The position numbers were made by a program, and so were the translations under genes. The notes beneath the pieces are model-generated. The model ran no database searches. It was not told where the DNA came from and was given only the letters and a program-made list of their open reading frames with translations. From Clostridia bacterium (GTDB taxonomy: Bacteria > Bacillota_A > Clostridia > Christensenellales > Aristaeellaceae): a stretch of 64,000 nucleotides of DNA. Below are positions 25,263-33,898 of this stretch, piece after piece. The stretch spans positions 1-64,000 of the forward strand of contig BNUH01000006.1 of assembly GCA_025997215.1 (NCBI GenBank). Reading direction: 5' to 3'. Every line of letters begins with the position of its first letter. Within the stretch, counting starts at the first letter, position 1.

Positions 25263-26930
25263 ATGGCGCTGTACCGGGAGTATGTGGACGTTCAAGGCGA
25301 CTTCCTCAACTATGAGGATTTCTATAAGAATTTCAAGGTAAAGAAGCCCGCGGGATTCAACTTCGCGTACGACGTGGTGGACCGTTTGGGCCGCGAGGAA
25401 CCGGATAAGCTGGCGCTCCTGTGGTGTAACCCGGCGGGCGATGAGAAGCGGATCACCTTCGGCGAGATGTCCAAGCTAAGCAACCGCGCGGCGAACATGC
25501 TGCGCGAAAGAGGCGTCAAACGCGGCGATCGCGTGCTGTTAATCCTCAAGCGGCATCATGAATTCTGGCCCGTACTGATGGCGCTGCACAAGCTGGGCGC
25601 AGTCGGCATCCCAGCCACTCACCTGCTGACCAAGAAGGATGTCGTGTACCGCGTCCAACACGCCAAGATCACGGCGGTCGTGTGCACATCGGACGGCATC
25701 ATCGCCGCTAACGTTGAGGCGGCTCTGCCCGAAATCCCGCAGCTTTCGACACGCATCATCACGCGCAAATCGCGCGAAGGCTGGCTTTCGTATGAATTGC
25801 TGATGGACGCGGCCTCCGACGAATTCACCCTGGATGGACCTAAGCCGTGCGACAACGATCCGCTGCTGCTCTACTTCACATCCGGCACGACGGGCATGCC
25901 CAAGATGGTCGTACACAACCACTGGTATCCGATCGCCCATATCGTCACGGCGGTATACTGGCAGCAGTGTGAAGAGGGCGGCTTACACTTAACCATCAGT
26001 GAAACCGGCTGGGCGAAGTCCGTGTGGGGCAAACTGTATGGACAATGGTTTGCTGGCACGGCGGTATTCGCGTATGACTTCGACAGGTTTGCAGCCAAGG
26101 AGATACTCGAGCGGATCGGGAAATATGGCATCACATCATTCTGCGCGCCGCCAACGATGTACCGCTTCCTGCTGCAGGAGGATTTTACCGCGTACAACCT
26201 GACAAGCCTGACGCATTGCTCGGTGGCGGGCGAACCGCTAAGCCCCGACCTGTTTGAACTGTTCAAAAAGAACACGGGCATCGAGATGCGCGAGGCATTC
26301 GGGCAGACGGAGGTCGTCGTACTGCTGGCAACGTTCCCTTGGGTTAAGCCTAATCCTGGCAGCATGGGCAAGCCTTCCCCGCTATTCGACGTGGATCTCA
26401 TTACGGACGACGGCACTCCGTGTGAACCTGGCGTGCCGGGCGAGATCGTCATCCGCACGCACCACGGCGCTCCGGTAGGCATGTTCCTGGGCTATGACAA
26501 CGACCAGGAGATGACCGAGAGCGTTTGGAGCGACGGCATATACCATACGGGCGACCTGGCTTGGAAGGATGAGTGGGGTTACTACTGGTACTTGTCGCGT
26601 AAGGACGACATCATCAAGTCGTCGGGGTATCGCATCGGGCCGTTCGAGGTGGAGTCTGCGCTGGCCGAACACCCGGCGGTTTTGGAGAGCGCGATCACAG
26701 GCGCGCCGGATACGCTGCGCGGGCAGGTGGTCAAGGCCACCATCCGCCTGAAGCCCGGCTTCACGGCTTCCGAGGAACTCAAGGTGGAACTACAGGAGCA
26801 TGTCAAGCGCGTTACCGCGCCGTACAAGTACCCCCGCATCATCGACTTTGTGGATGAGCTGCCCAAGACCATCAGCGGCAAGATCAGGCGCGTGGCCCTA
26901 CGCGGCAAGGATACGGGGACGACAGAGTGA
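25263..26930 (+). CDS. AMP-forming acyl-CoA synthetase (acetyl/medium-chain type)
   Basis: 555 residues. ANL-family enzyme: P-loop YFTSGTTGMPKMV (about 203-215), GQTE near residue 340, HTGDLAWKDEWGYYWYLSRKDDIIKSSGYRIGPFEVE (about 424-460, the hinge), and the terminal A10 lysine in PKTISGKIRRVAL (near 542). Activates a carboxylate to acyl-AMP and then to acyl-CoA. The N-terminus (ALYREYVDVQG) resembles clostridial acetate/medium-chain ligases paired with XRE-cupin proteins. Substrate uncertain. GGAGG lies upstream of the ATG; second gene in the operon. Confidence 0.9.
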   Translation: MALYREYVDVQGDFLNYEDFYKNFKVKKPAGFNFAYDVVDRLGREEPDKLALLWCNPAGDEKRITFGEMSKLSNRAANMLRERGVKRGDRVLLILKRHHEFWPVLMALHKLGAVGIPATHLLTKKDVVYRVQHAKITAVVCTSDGIIAANVEAALPEIPQLSTRIITRKSREGWLSYELLMDAASDEFTLDGPKPCDNDPLLLYFTSGTTGMPKMVVHNHWYPIAHIVTAVYWQQCEEGGLHLTISETGWAKSVWGKLYGQWFAGTAVFAYDFDRFAAKEILERIGKYGITSFCAPPTMYRFLLQEDFTAYNLTSLTHCSVAGEPLSPDLFELFKKNTGIEMREAFGQTEVVVLLATFPWVKPNPGSMGKPSPLFDVDLITDDGTPCEPGVPGEIVIRTHHGAPVGMFLGYDNDQEMTESVWSDGIYHTGDLAWKDEWGYYWYLSRKDDIIKSSGYRIGPFEVESALAEHPAVLESAITGAPDTLRGQVVKATIRLKPGFTASEELKVELQEHVKRVTAPYKYPRIIDFVDELPKTISGKIRRVALRGKDTGTTE

Positions 26931-27277
26931 TTAGTGGTTAATAACACTACTATTCTTACTGATGGCGAGGAAATCCCTAACACCTCACGTTTTCAACCCG
27001 CGTCTGTCAAGGGTAGGGTGGAGATTTTACTGACCACCAAATAACCTCCAACCGCGAGAAACGACAAAACCCCTGGCTGTTTGTGCAGCCGGGGGTTTTT
27101 CGAGTGTCGAAGCGTGATAAATGCTGTGAAATCAAGGCGATTTTGCGTGTCGGGATCAGTCGGGCAACCTTACAATCGGTTGTGCTTTTTTCGGCGCTGA
27201 TGCGCTGGATTGACATTGATGACAAACACGGACATTTGGCGTGTTGCTCAAATGTTGCAGGATTGGTGAAAAAAAAT
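26931..27277. other. Intergenic region with one terminator
   Basis: This gap contains the terminator at 27066-27100 and a weak hairpin TAGTG/CACTA just after the ligase gene. No credible gene, promoter or RNA was recognised in the rest. Confidence 0.5.
27066..27100 (+). terminator. Intrinsic terminator
   Basis: AAAA (27066-27069), stem CCCCTGGCTG (27070-27079) with CAGCCGGGGG (27086-27095), then TTTTT (27096-27100). It can work in both directions, serving the ligase operon and the minus-strand integrase remnant. Confidence 0.85.
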
Positions 27278-27583
27278 TTACCCGTCTTTTTCTTCAATTC
27301 GCTCTTTCCTCCGTCCCGTTATCTTCTCTATATCTTCCTGCGCGGCTTTGCTGGATTGCTGGACATACGAATCCATCATAACCGACATGCTCTTGTGTCG
27401 GGTAAACCGCCGCACCGTCTCGAATGACGCGCCTTTCTCAATGCTGTTGGTTGTGAAAGTGACGCGCCCATCGTGAGTGCGCAAGTCAACCACCTTCCAG
27501 TTTGCCAACTGCTCAGCGGACGCTTTCCGCTTCTCAACTCCGTTGAGTTTCATAGTTATATCATCCACGCCGATCCTGTGCAC
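27278..27583 (-). pseudogene. C-terminal fragment of a tyrosine recombinase (integrase)
   Basis: 101 residues. Only the C-terminal half of the catalytic domain is present: VVDLRTHDGRVTFTTNSIEKG (Arg of the active site), FTRHKSMSV (His/Lys) and MMDSYVQ (nucleophilic Tyr), as in integrases. The N-terminal core-binding domain and first active-site Arg are absent, so it should be inactive. This is probably a remnant of a mobile element; the repeat copy at 27686-27761 lies nearby. The start codon is not well supported. Confidence 0.6.
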
Positions 27584-27685
27584 CTATCCATTCTTCCAGA
27601 AATATTTCGTCAAAACCGACCTCATTTAGCACCTCGTTTCCCCTTGCCGCTACTCGCTTTTTTGCTTTCTTGCTGCCAAAGATGG

Positions 27686-27761
27686 GATTGTACCTCACCA
27701 ACAAACCGCCTGTCAACGAGCTACGGCGGTTTGTTTACAGAATGGTTGCATTTCCTATTCC
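27686..27761 (+). repeat. 76-bp palindromic repeat, copy A
   Basis: Contains a perfect 11-bp stem AACAAACCGCC (27700-27710) / GGCGGTTTGTT (27725-27735) with a 14-nt loop, followed by a conserved tail ACAGAATGGTT...CCTATTCC. An inverted near-identical copy is at 57978-58052 (a few mismatches and one indel). It lies 4 bp beyond the stop of the DUF4353 gene. A bidirectional terminator or REP-like element is possible; there is no T-run. Confidence 0.8.
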
Positions 27762-27765
27762 AGGT

Positions 27766-29709
27766 CTACGGCTGCCCAGGAGTTGTGCCGCGCGGCTGCT
27801 TGCCCGGACGCTGCTGCAGACTGGGGTCGGTAGGCAGGGGGGTTGTGTCGAATCCACCGAATCCGCCGAACCCACCGCGCCCGCCTGCTGGAGCGAACGC
27901 GCCGCCGCTCTCAGACGCGGTCGTAAGCGCCGCGTTTGCGTTGATTGCCACATCGAACCGCTTAACATTGTTGACATAAACCGATACGTTTTGACCAGGT
28001 TTCAGCTCGGGCGATGAGAAGCCGGACACCGTGCATGCTACATTACTGACATATGATAGAATCGTATCGCCAGACTGCGCATCCCGCAGTTCGATCAGGC
28101 TGCCTTTATCAACGCTTTGGGAATACTGGACATGCAGCACCGGTTGAGCGGATGCGCTGGAAATGCCGCTAACATATCCAGCTGTAATTAAGCTGCCGCC
28201 ATTCATAGTAAACGATCCGTCGACGTCGATAGCAGCTTCCTGCTCCATCGATGGTCCGCTAAGGTACAATTCGCCGCCATTCATAATGATGTTGCCGTCC
28301 GCGTCGATCGTATCAGCGCCCGTAGCGTGGATGATACCACCATTAATCGTCAAGCTCAACGCAGATGCTGTCGAACCGAACCCACCTCGACCCATGGCGT
28401 GCTGACTGGCAGTACCATCCGCGACGTTGAGCGCGTCGTCCGACGCGACGATGGTTATATCGCCGCCATTGATATACAACATCGCGCTTTCAAGACCTTC
28501 ATAACAACGGCTGATGTTGATCACGCCGCCCTCGACGGTCAACACCTTTTCCGCGTGAACGCCGTCGTCGCCTGTCGCGATGTCATATGAACCGCCGTAG
28601 ATCGTTATCTCGCCATTACAATGGATCGCGTCGTCCTGTGTGTCAATGATGAACTCGCCGCCGAGCAGACGGATATCCACGTCAGACTTTAATCCTTTCA
28701 TGCTCTCACTGGTTGCCGCCGCGGTTGTGGTTATTGCTGGAACGCCAAACCAACCGCTGTTTCTGTTGCCGCCATTACCCCTGTCGCCCATATTATTTGT
28801 GGATAATGGCACCGCCGCCGAACCTTCGCCCGTCTTTATGGTATATGTGCCGCTATGTATCAGCAGGGTTGACGTGGCTTGAATGCCATCCTTGCCAGCG
28901 TTAATCGTCAGCGTGCAATCCTCTAATTGGATGTAACCTTTCGCGGAATCATCCTCTTTTGTGGATTTTATCCCATCGCCACAGGAAACAATCGTAGCCG
29001 TGACATTCTTCATAGCAACGCCGTCGCTGCCACGCAATCCTGTGGTAGTTGCTTCGATATTCAACACGCCTCCGGTCATCACAAGATAATCCTTTGCCCA
29101 CAGACCACGCGCGGCGCTGGTTACGTTGATCGTGCCATTGCCTGTAATAACCAGATCGTTCTTGGAATAAACGGCGGCTTTATGTGATTTATCAGCATCG
29201 TCGGTTTCTTCGTCATCAGTTATTGAATCATCATCGCTGGAAGCCAGACCGCCCACAATATTATTCACCGATCCATCCACCGCGATCAGAATAAGCCTCC
29301 CGACTTTCTGTCCGTTGATAGCCGCGCCGGACGCAAACTCGATCGACGCGTTATCCAGCGCGAGGCGAACCGTGTCCTTCTTGTTTGCGTCAATCAACAC
29401 TTGATGGTTGGTTGTGGTGCCGCTCAACACATACGTGCCAGCCTGATTGATCAGGATCGTGCTGCCGCTGACCGTCGCGCCTGCTCCATTTATTGTGATA
29501 CTATCCCCATTCATAGCGATGTGTGTCGCGTTTGCCGGGATGCTCGCGTCGGAATCGTCGACGGTGAAGGTGTAAAGCGGCTGGATCGTGGCTGCAGCGA
29601 CAGTTTCAGTCATGCCGCTAGTCGTTATGCCAAGAGTTAACAGCAGAACTAACGCGCATACGAGCGCTATCAACCTGAATGCGATACTGCCATTTGTTGA
29701 TTGTTTCAT
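27766..29709 (-). CDS. Carbohydrate-binding-domain (DUF4353-like) secreted protein
   Basis: 647 residues with a signal peptide (hydrophobic core after MKQSTNGSIAFRLI, cleavage near AAA-TIQ, about residue 41). The mature protein is a long run of beta-helix-like repeats: AMNGDSITINGAGATVSGSTILIN, VLSGTTTNHQVLIDA, VYSKNDLVITGNGTINVTSAARGLW, GLRGSDGVAMKNV, DGIKSTKED and so on. This is the DUF4353/carbohydrate-binding pattern common in Clostridia beside VTC-domain genes. The C-terminus is Gly/Phe rich (GGRGGFGGFGGF). Likely binds surface glycan or polyphosphate-linked matrix. Third gene of the minus-strand operon headed by the VTC protein. Confidence 0.75.
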   Translation of the reverse strand: MKQSTNGSIAFRLIALVCALVLLLTLGITTSGMTETVAAATIQPLYTFTVDDSDASIPANATHIAMNGDSITINGAGATVSGSTILINQAGTYVLSGTTTNHQVLIDANKKDTVRLALDNASIEFASGAAINGQKVGRLILIAVDGSVNNIVGGLASSDDDSITDDEETDDADKSHKAAVYSKNDLVITGNGTINVTSAARGLWAKDYLVMTGGVLNIEATTTGLRGSDGVAMKNVTATIVSCGDGIKSTKEDDSAKGYIQLEDCTLTINAGKDGIQATSTLLIHSGTYTIKTGEGSAAVPLSTNNMGDRGNGGNRNSGWFGVPAITTTAAATSESMKGLKSDVDIRLLGGEFIIDTQDDAIHCNGEITIYGGSYDIATGDDGVHAEKVLTVEGGVINISRCYEGLESAMLYINGGDITIVASDDALNVADGTASQHAMGRGGFGSTASALSLTINGGIIHATGADTIDADGNIIMNGGELYLSGPSMEQEAAIDVDGSFTMNGGSLITAGYVSGISSASAQPVLHVQYSQSVDKGSLIELRDAQSGDTILSYVSNVACTVSGFSSPELKPGQNVSVYVNNVKRFDVAINANAALTTASESGGAFAPAGGRGGFGGFGGFDTTPLPTDPSLQQRPGKQPRGTTPGQP

Positions 29710-29741
29710 AATGATCCTTCTTTCTTAATCATAGTTGCTAA

Positions 29742-30428
29742 TCACAGTTCGTCAACCGGAGATAACTCTCGGCTGATTGAAATGTTCAAGTTCCCGTTGC
29801 GTGTGCGCAGCATGTCGATTATGGCCTTCGTTGACGAGGGTTCCTTTAACGCCACTCGGTATGTCAGGTCAAACAAACTACCCATGTTCGTGGTCTTAAC
29901 CTTTACCAGTTCGTTCGATGTTGTAAATTGACTAAATACATCGTCAAAAACACCTTCATAGTCCAGCGTCTCCGGGATCGTCATCCGCAGCAATCGGAGA
30001 TTTCCTGACTTTTCGCCAAACTTCATTGCCGCCAGTATTGTCAGGAACAGTGCTATCAATATAAGGAACAGTACCGCATAACCAATATATCCCATACCGA
30101 GCACCAGCCCGATGGCCATCGCACAGAATACGCCGCTAATCTCCCTCGCACTGCCGGGCATCGAGCGGAATCGTACCAACCCAAACGCCCCCGCGACCGC
30201 CACGCCCGCGCCAAGGTTACCATTCACGGTTGTGATGACGATCATCACGATCAGCGGCAATATCGCCAATGTCGTCAGATAGCTCGCGCTGGCATCGACG
30301 CCCTTGCGGTAAACGGCGGCGAGAGTCAATCCCGCGATCACTGCGCACAGCGTGCACAGCGCCACCGCGCCAATGGTCAACCCGCCGGATAAGACGCTTG
30401 CGAATATATTGATCGAGTTAGCTTGCAA
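29742..30428 (-). CDS. DUF4956 family membrane protein
   Basis: 228 residues. About four to five membrane segments in the N-terminal half (GGLTIGAVALCTLCAVIAGLTLAAVY, then YLTTLAILPLIVMIVITTVNG, FGLVRFRSMPGSAREISGVFCAMAIGLVLGMGYIGYAVLFLILIALFLTIL), then a cytoplasmic domain from about 145. The FRSMPGSAREISGVF motif is typical of DUF4956. These proteins sit next to VTC-domain proteins, so a role in polyphosphate or wall-linked polymer synthesis is proposed. Overlaps the VTC gene by 11 bp. Confidence 0.88.
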   Translation of the reverse strand: MQANSINIFASVLSGGLTIGAVALCTLCAVIAGLTLAAVYRKGVDASASYLTTLAILPLIVMIVITTVNGNLGAGVAVAGAFGLVRFRSMPGSAREISGVFCAMAIGLVLGMGYIGYAVLFLILIALFLTILAAMKFGEKSGNLRLLRMTIPETLDYEGVFDDVFSQFTTSNELVKVKTTNMGSLFDLTYRVALKEPSSTKAIIDMLRTRNGNLNISISRELSPVDEL

Positions 30429-31143
30429 GGGGGAACGCCTCCTCTCTCACCTTCAGTAATGACGGCAGTATATAACGTTTATAGCCTTCGCCATATTTCG
30501 AGAATGATGTCGGATATATTTGCAGCAAACTCATCGCGCTGCTCAGCCACAACGGGAACGCGTCGGCAATCTTGATTTCCATTAAGCTTGCGTCACCGTT
30601 ACAAAGACGATCGCCGTCTGCATTTGAATCCAACCTCAAATCATTCGTGCGGAAGCGGATGTTTGAATCAAACGTCACCCGCAGTTCCGGATCATCGACG
30701 CCGCAAAACGCGGTTCTATCGTAGGATATTAATGCCTTGGGCGTGACATGGAACCGCGCGCGGAACGCGGCTACTTCGCGCAGTATCTGCGTGTCGCGCG
30801 GCGGAACGCCTTCTTTCAGTAATACCTTGGCCTGGTTGAGCGTCAAATCCGCGCGTCTCTTATAAACAATACTGTTAAATTTCTTTTTCAATTCAATGAA
30901 CACGCTCGCGTCGTCGCTCGCCTGGCCATACGAACGCAGCCGCAGCTTCTCCTTGTAAATGGGCTTCTCGATCGATGCCCGCACCAGATCATAGTTATCC
31001 GTATCAAAGTAAATGCTGCGGATTTCATAACGATAATACCCATCCGCACACAGACGCTTGCCGCATAAGTCCAGCAGCGCATTCATCTGCCGAGCGCTTA
31101 CCATGTACTTGCTTTCCTGCCGTTCAAATATATTCAATTCCAT
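30418..31143 (-). CDS. VTC-domain polyphosphate polymerase-like protein
   Basis: 241 residues from the ATG at 31143, chosen because GGAGGTG lies 9 bases upstream. Matches the VTC (polyphosphate polymerase) tunnel fold: an N-terminal ERQESKYMVS, then YEIRSIYFDTDNYDLVRASIEKPIYKEKLRLRSYGQ with basic residues, ELKKKFNSIVYKRRADLTL, and a C-terminal LMEIKIADAFPLW (Glu of the metal site). Such proteins polymerise or bind polyphosphate. First gene of an operon VTC-DUF4956-DUF4353. Confidence 0.88.
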   Translation of the reverse strand: MELNIFERQESKYMVSARQMNALLDLCGKRLCADGYYRYEIRSIYFDTDNYDLVRASIEKPIYKEKLRLRSYGQASDDASVFIELKKKFNSIVYKRRADLTLNQAKVLLKEGVPPRDTQILREVAAFRARFHVTPKALISYDRTAFCGVDDPELRVTFDSNIRFRTNDLRLDSNADGDRLCNGDASLMEIKIADAFPLWLSSAMSLLQIYPTSFSKYGEGYKRYILPSLLKVREEAFPLAS

Positions 31144-31190
31144 AACCAATCGCACCTCCACTGTATTTTGTCGTTTTCCTCGACACAAGC

Positions 31191-31196
31191 AGTATA
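31191..31196 (-). promoter_or_regulatory. Promoter -10 box for the VTC operon
   Basis: On the minus strand TATACT; the -35 position is a poor match. It may need an activator bound to the TTTCAG boxes between this and the divergent promoter. Confidence 0.4.
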
Positions 31197-31218
31197 GCAC
31201 CTTAAACTTAAATCTAGC

Positions 31219-31247
31219 TGAAAAAACTCTTTCAGGTTTATTTCAGC
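31219..31247 (+). promoter_or_regulatory. Candidate response-regulator box shared by divergent promoters
   Basis: CTGAAA (31219-31224), TTTCAG (31231-31236) and TTTCAG (31242-31247): a direct repeat with 11-bp spacing and an inverted half-site. An 11-bp direct repeat next to a poor -35 is typical for OmpR/PhoB-family activators. The cognate regulator gene is immediately downstream, so autoregulation is likely. Confidence 0.45.
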
Positions 31248-31257
31248 AATGTGTGTT

Positions 31258-31263
31258 ACAATA
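31258..31263 (+). promoter_or_regulatory. Promoter -10 box for the two-component genes
   Basis: TACAAT at 31258-31263, with poor -35 sequence at the expected spacing (AGGTTT). The start codon of the response regulator is at 31291. Confidence 0.4.
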
Positions 31264-31290
31264 TGGGCATGTTAGTTGGAGGGATGTTGG

Positions 31291-31968
31291 ATGCGCGTCT
31301 TGGTTGTGGAAGATGAACCGCGCCTGGCTCAAGCGCTGGAACAGATCCTTAAGGGTCAGAAGATTCAGTCCGACGTGGTGTACAATGGCCGCGATGGGCT
31401 GGATTACGCGAAGCTGGGGCAGTATGACCTGATATTGCTGGATGTCATGCTGCCGGGCATGAATGGCTTTGATGTGGCGCGTCAGTTGCGCCAGGATAAA
31501 GTTTCTACACCTATACTGATGCTGACGGCAAGGGATGAGGTGAGCAGTAAGGTTCGCGGGCTGGACTGCGGCGCGGATGATTATATGACAAAACCCTTCG
31601 CGTCGGATGAATTGCTGGCGCGTGTACGCGCAATGACGCGACGGCGCGGCGAGGTTATACTGGAAACATGCGACTTTTCAGACCTGACGCTCAACATATC
31701 AACAAATATCCTTCAGTGCGGCACGCGGTCTGTCAAACTGGGTTTCAAGGAATTTGAGATCATCAAGCTGCTAATAGCAGGAGGCGAGGCTATCACGCCT
31801 AAGGAGGAGCTGATCACACGAGTCTGGGGCGCTGATTCATCCGCAGAGGATAACAATGTCGAGGCGTATATTTCATTCATTAGGAAGAAACTGCATTACC
31901 TGGGTTCTGCAGTAGGCGTTGAGACCGTGCGCAAGGTGGGGTATCGTTTGGAGGCGCAGGCGGTATGA
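31291..31968 (+). CDS. OmpR/PhoB-family response regulator
   Basis: 225 residues from the ATG at 31291 (GGAGGG 7 bases upstream; an earlier in-frame ATG at 31276 is unlikely). Receiver domain: VVEDEP (acidic pocket, D8/E9), phosphoacceptor D51 in LLDVMLPGMNG, T near 79 in MLTARD and K101-P in TKPF. C-terminal winged helix (about 128-222) with LIAGGEAITPKEELITRVWG and ETVRKVGYRL. Partner kinase begins 4 bp before its stop. Candidate targets are the divergent VTC operon and its own promoter. Confidence 0.93.
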   Translation: MRVLVVEDEPRLAQALEQILKGQKIQSDVVYNGRDGLDYAKLGQYDLILLDVMLPGMNGFDVARQLRQDKVSTPILMLTARDEVSSKVRGLDCGADDYMTKPFASDELLARVRAMTRRRGEVILETCDFSDLTLNISTNILQCGTRSVKLGFKEFEIIKLLIAGGEAITPKEELITRVWGADSSAEDNNVEAYISFIRKKLHYLGSAVGVETVRKVGYRLEAQAV

Positions 31969-33299
31969 TACGCGCGCTGCGCCGCAAGTACATTATCGTA
32001 ACAACGCTGCTGGTCGCGCTGCTGCTGGCGGTGATATTCGGCGCATTGCTATTCGCCAGCGTCGTAAACGCGCGTCAAGAAACCCTGAACACCCTTAACT
32101 GGGCGATATCCGCGCGTGAAAGCCAGCACATTGGCCACCGCGTTGCCGAGCGTGAGCAAGTCTCCGTGTCGCAGACACCCGCGTTCACGATCATTTTGCA
32201 CGCTGATAAGACTGCGTCATTATTATGGCTGCAGAACGTTGACCGTGATGCCGAAGGTTTTCTGGAATCGCTGCCGGAATTGGCGCGTATTGCGATTGAC
32301 ATAAGTTCAGAAAATAACTTGGAAACTGGTATATTATCAGAATATAACCTAAGATTCCTAATAAGTTATGAACGCATACCAGATATCCGCGAACCGATTG
32401 GCCCAGGCGGACCGCCGATCACATTCATTGATAACAAGTTTCCATTGGAAAGTGAGCAGGCGCGCGATAGTATTCGTATCGCGTTTGTTGATACCGCATC
32501 GGAGTCTCGGTTGATCAGCAGCGCTATCTGGATGACTATCCTATCATTTACAGGTGTAATGACTGGGTTTTTCATAATGAATATATTTATAGCGCGATGG
32601 ATCGTGCGGCCTGTCGAGCGCAGTTGGCAGCAGCAGCAGAGATTTCTGGCTGACGCGTCGCACGAGCTCAAAACGCCGCTGACCGTCATCCTGGCGAATA
32701 TGGAGATCCTTATGTCTCACGACAGTGAAGTCGTCGGTCAACCATCCAAATGGATCGAGAACACCGGGGCCGAAGCACACAAGATGCGCCGCTTAGTCGA
32801 TCAGATGCTCTTCCTTGCTAAATCCGATATGGAAAAGGAAGAACCGCGATTCGCTCCCGTAAACATGAGCGACTTGACGATCGGTGCATGCCTGACGTTT
32901 GAATCCGTCGCGTTCGACAAAGAAGTGACAATCGACGCGTACGCGATCACATCCAACATAATCGTTCAAGGCGACAGCGCAGCGCTGGATCGTCTGCTGG
33001 GTATTCTGCTGGATAACGCCGTAAAATTCTCACCCGCTGGCGAGACGGTCGCTGTCTCCCTGACCATCCGCGACTTGTGGACGCAACTCACCGTTCGCAA
33101 TATGGGCGAACCCTTAACCCCTCAGGCCAAAGAGCATCTCTTCGAGCGATTCTACCGCGCCGACGCCGCTCGCTCCAGCGAAGGCTACGGACTGGGTTTG
33201 GCCATCGCGCAGAGTATCGTTCATGCCCATCACGGGACGATTCGCGTGGAGAGTGATATCGGCGGGACTGTTTTTATTGTTAAACTGCCTGGCAACTAG
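31965..33299 (+). CDS. Sensor histidine kinase
   Basis: 444 residues. Two membrane segments (about 12-35 and 187-207) bound an extracellular sensor domain of about 150 residues with a Pro/Gly-rich end (GPGGPP) and no recognised ligand motif. No HAMP is evident. HisKA box DASHELKTPLTV with phosphoacceptor H233, N-box LLDNAVKF, and G boxes SEGYGLGLAIA and GGTVFIVKL at the end. ATGA overlap with the regulator gene. The ligand may relate to the VTC/DUF4956 surface system. Confidence 0.92.
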   Translation: MIRALRRKYIIVTTLLVALLLAVIFGALLFASVVNARQETLNTLNWAISARESQHIGHRVAEREQVSVSQTPAFTIILHADKTASLLWLQNVDRDAEGFLESLPELARIAIDISSENNLETGILSEYNLRFLISYERIPDIREPIGPGGPPITFIDNKFPLESEQARDSIRIAFVDTASESRLISSAIWMTILSFTGVMTGFFIMNIFIARWIVRPVERSWQQQQRFLADASHELKTPLTVILANMEILMSHDSEVVGQPSKWIENTGAEAHKMRRLVDQMLFLAKSDMEKEEPRFAPVNMSDLTIGACLTFESVAFDKEVTIDAYAITSNIIVQGDSAALDRLLGILLDNAVKFSPAGETVAVSLTIRDLWTQLTVRNMGEPLTPQAKEHLFERFYRADAARSSEGYGLGLAIAQSIVHAHHGTIRVESDIGGTVFIVKLPGN

Positions 33300-33477
33300 G
33301 TTTTCTGTATGCTGCGGTGCAGAATGTGAAACGGATGATCCATTTCTCTGCATTAGTTATTGAGATAACAAATTACATCTTTATAAATAACGAACCCGGT
33401 AGGTCTGATCTCCTGTCAGGTTTGTCGACGCTCTGCGCCGTTGAGATTCCCAAGGAATCCCAACGGCTTGTACATTG

Positions 33478-33550
33478 TGACCCACCGGAGAATCGAACTC
33501 CGGACACCTTCATTAAAAGTGAAGTGCTCTGCCGACTGAGCTAGTGGGTC
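33478..33550 (-). tRNA. tRNA-Lys (TTT)
   Basis: Acceptor GACCCAC/GTGGGTC, D arm, anticodon loop CTTTTAA (anticodon TTT), T arm GTTCGATTC. No encoded CCA in the right register (ACA follows). Last of four minus-strand tRNAs in order of transcription. Confidence 0.92.
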
Positions 33551-33551
33551 A

Positions 33552-33626
33552 TGGCTGGGATGGCAGGATTTGAACCTGCGAATGCGGGAGTCAAAGTCCC
33601 GTGCCTTACCGCTTGGCTACATCCCA
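33552..33626 (-). tRNA. tRNA-Gln (TTG)
   Basis: Acceptor TGGGATG/CATCCCA, anticodon loop CTTTGAC giving TTG, T-loop GGTTCAAATCC, and an encoded CCA. The genome also has a glutaminyl-tRNA synthetase gene at 55923-57665. Confidence 0.93.
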
Positions 33627-33691
33627 TTTTAATGCTATTGATACCCCTTAATGTATGCAGCCATCCACATAATGGTGCCTAACCTAATTTT

Positions 33692-33803
33692 GCATCCGCT
33701 CCTAATCCCCGTCCACCGCCGTCCGACCAAACTCCCGTTCGATCCAAACCCCAGGGGGAGGTTGGGAGGGGGACGCGAGTCCCCTTCCCAAAGGAGCGGA
33801 TGC
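33692..33803. repeat. 112-nt element with 12-bp terminal inverted repeats inside the tRNA cluster
   Basis: GCATCCGCTCCT (33692-33703) and AGGAGCGGATGC (33792-33803) are exact inverted repeats. The inside is GC-rich, with GGGGGAGGTTGGGAGGGGG. It separates tRNA-Gln from tRNA-His. Could be a miniature element or an RNA stem between the tRNAs. Confidence 0.6.
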
Positions 33804-33815
33804 GACGCTGCGACG

Positions 33816-33891
33816 TGGGGTGGATGATGGGTTTTGAACCCACGACTTCCAGAGCCACAATCTGGCGCTCTACCACTGAACTACATCCACC
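33816..33891 (-). tRNA. tRNA-His (GTG)
   Basis: Anticodon loop with GTG, acceptor GTGGATG/CATCCAC, extra G-1 at 33891 opposite C73, CCA encoded at 33816-33818. T arm GGTTCAAAACC. Confidence 0.92.
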
Positions 33892-33898
33892 AAAACCA

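Noticed and set aside
27007..27297. Minus-strand ORF of 96 residues after the ligase operon
   Set aside because: It spans the terminator at 27066-27100 and shows no family pattern.
27473..27979. Plus-strand ORF of 168 residues
   Set aside because: It is antisense to the integrase remnant and the DUF4353 gene and includes the 76-bp repeat; no protein-like sequence.
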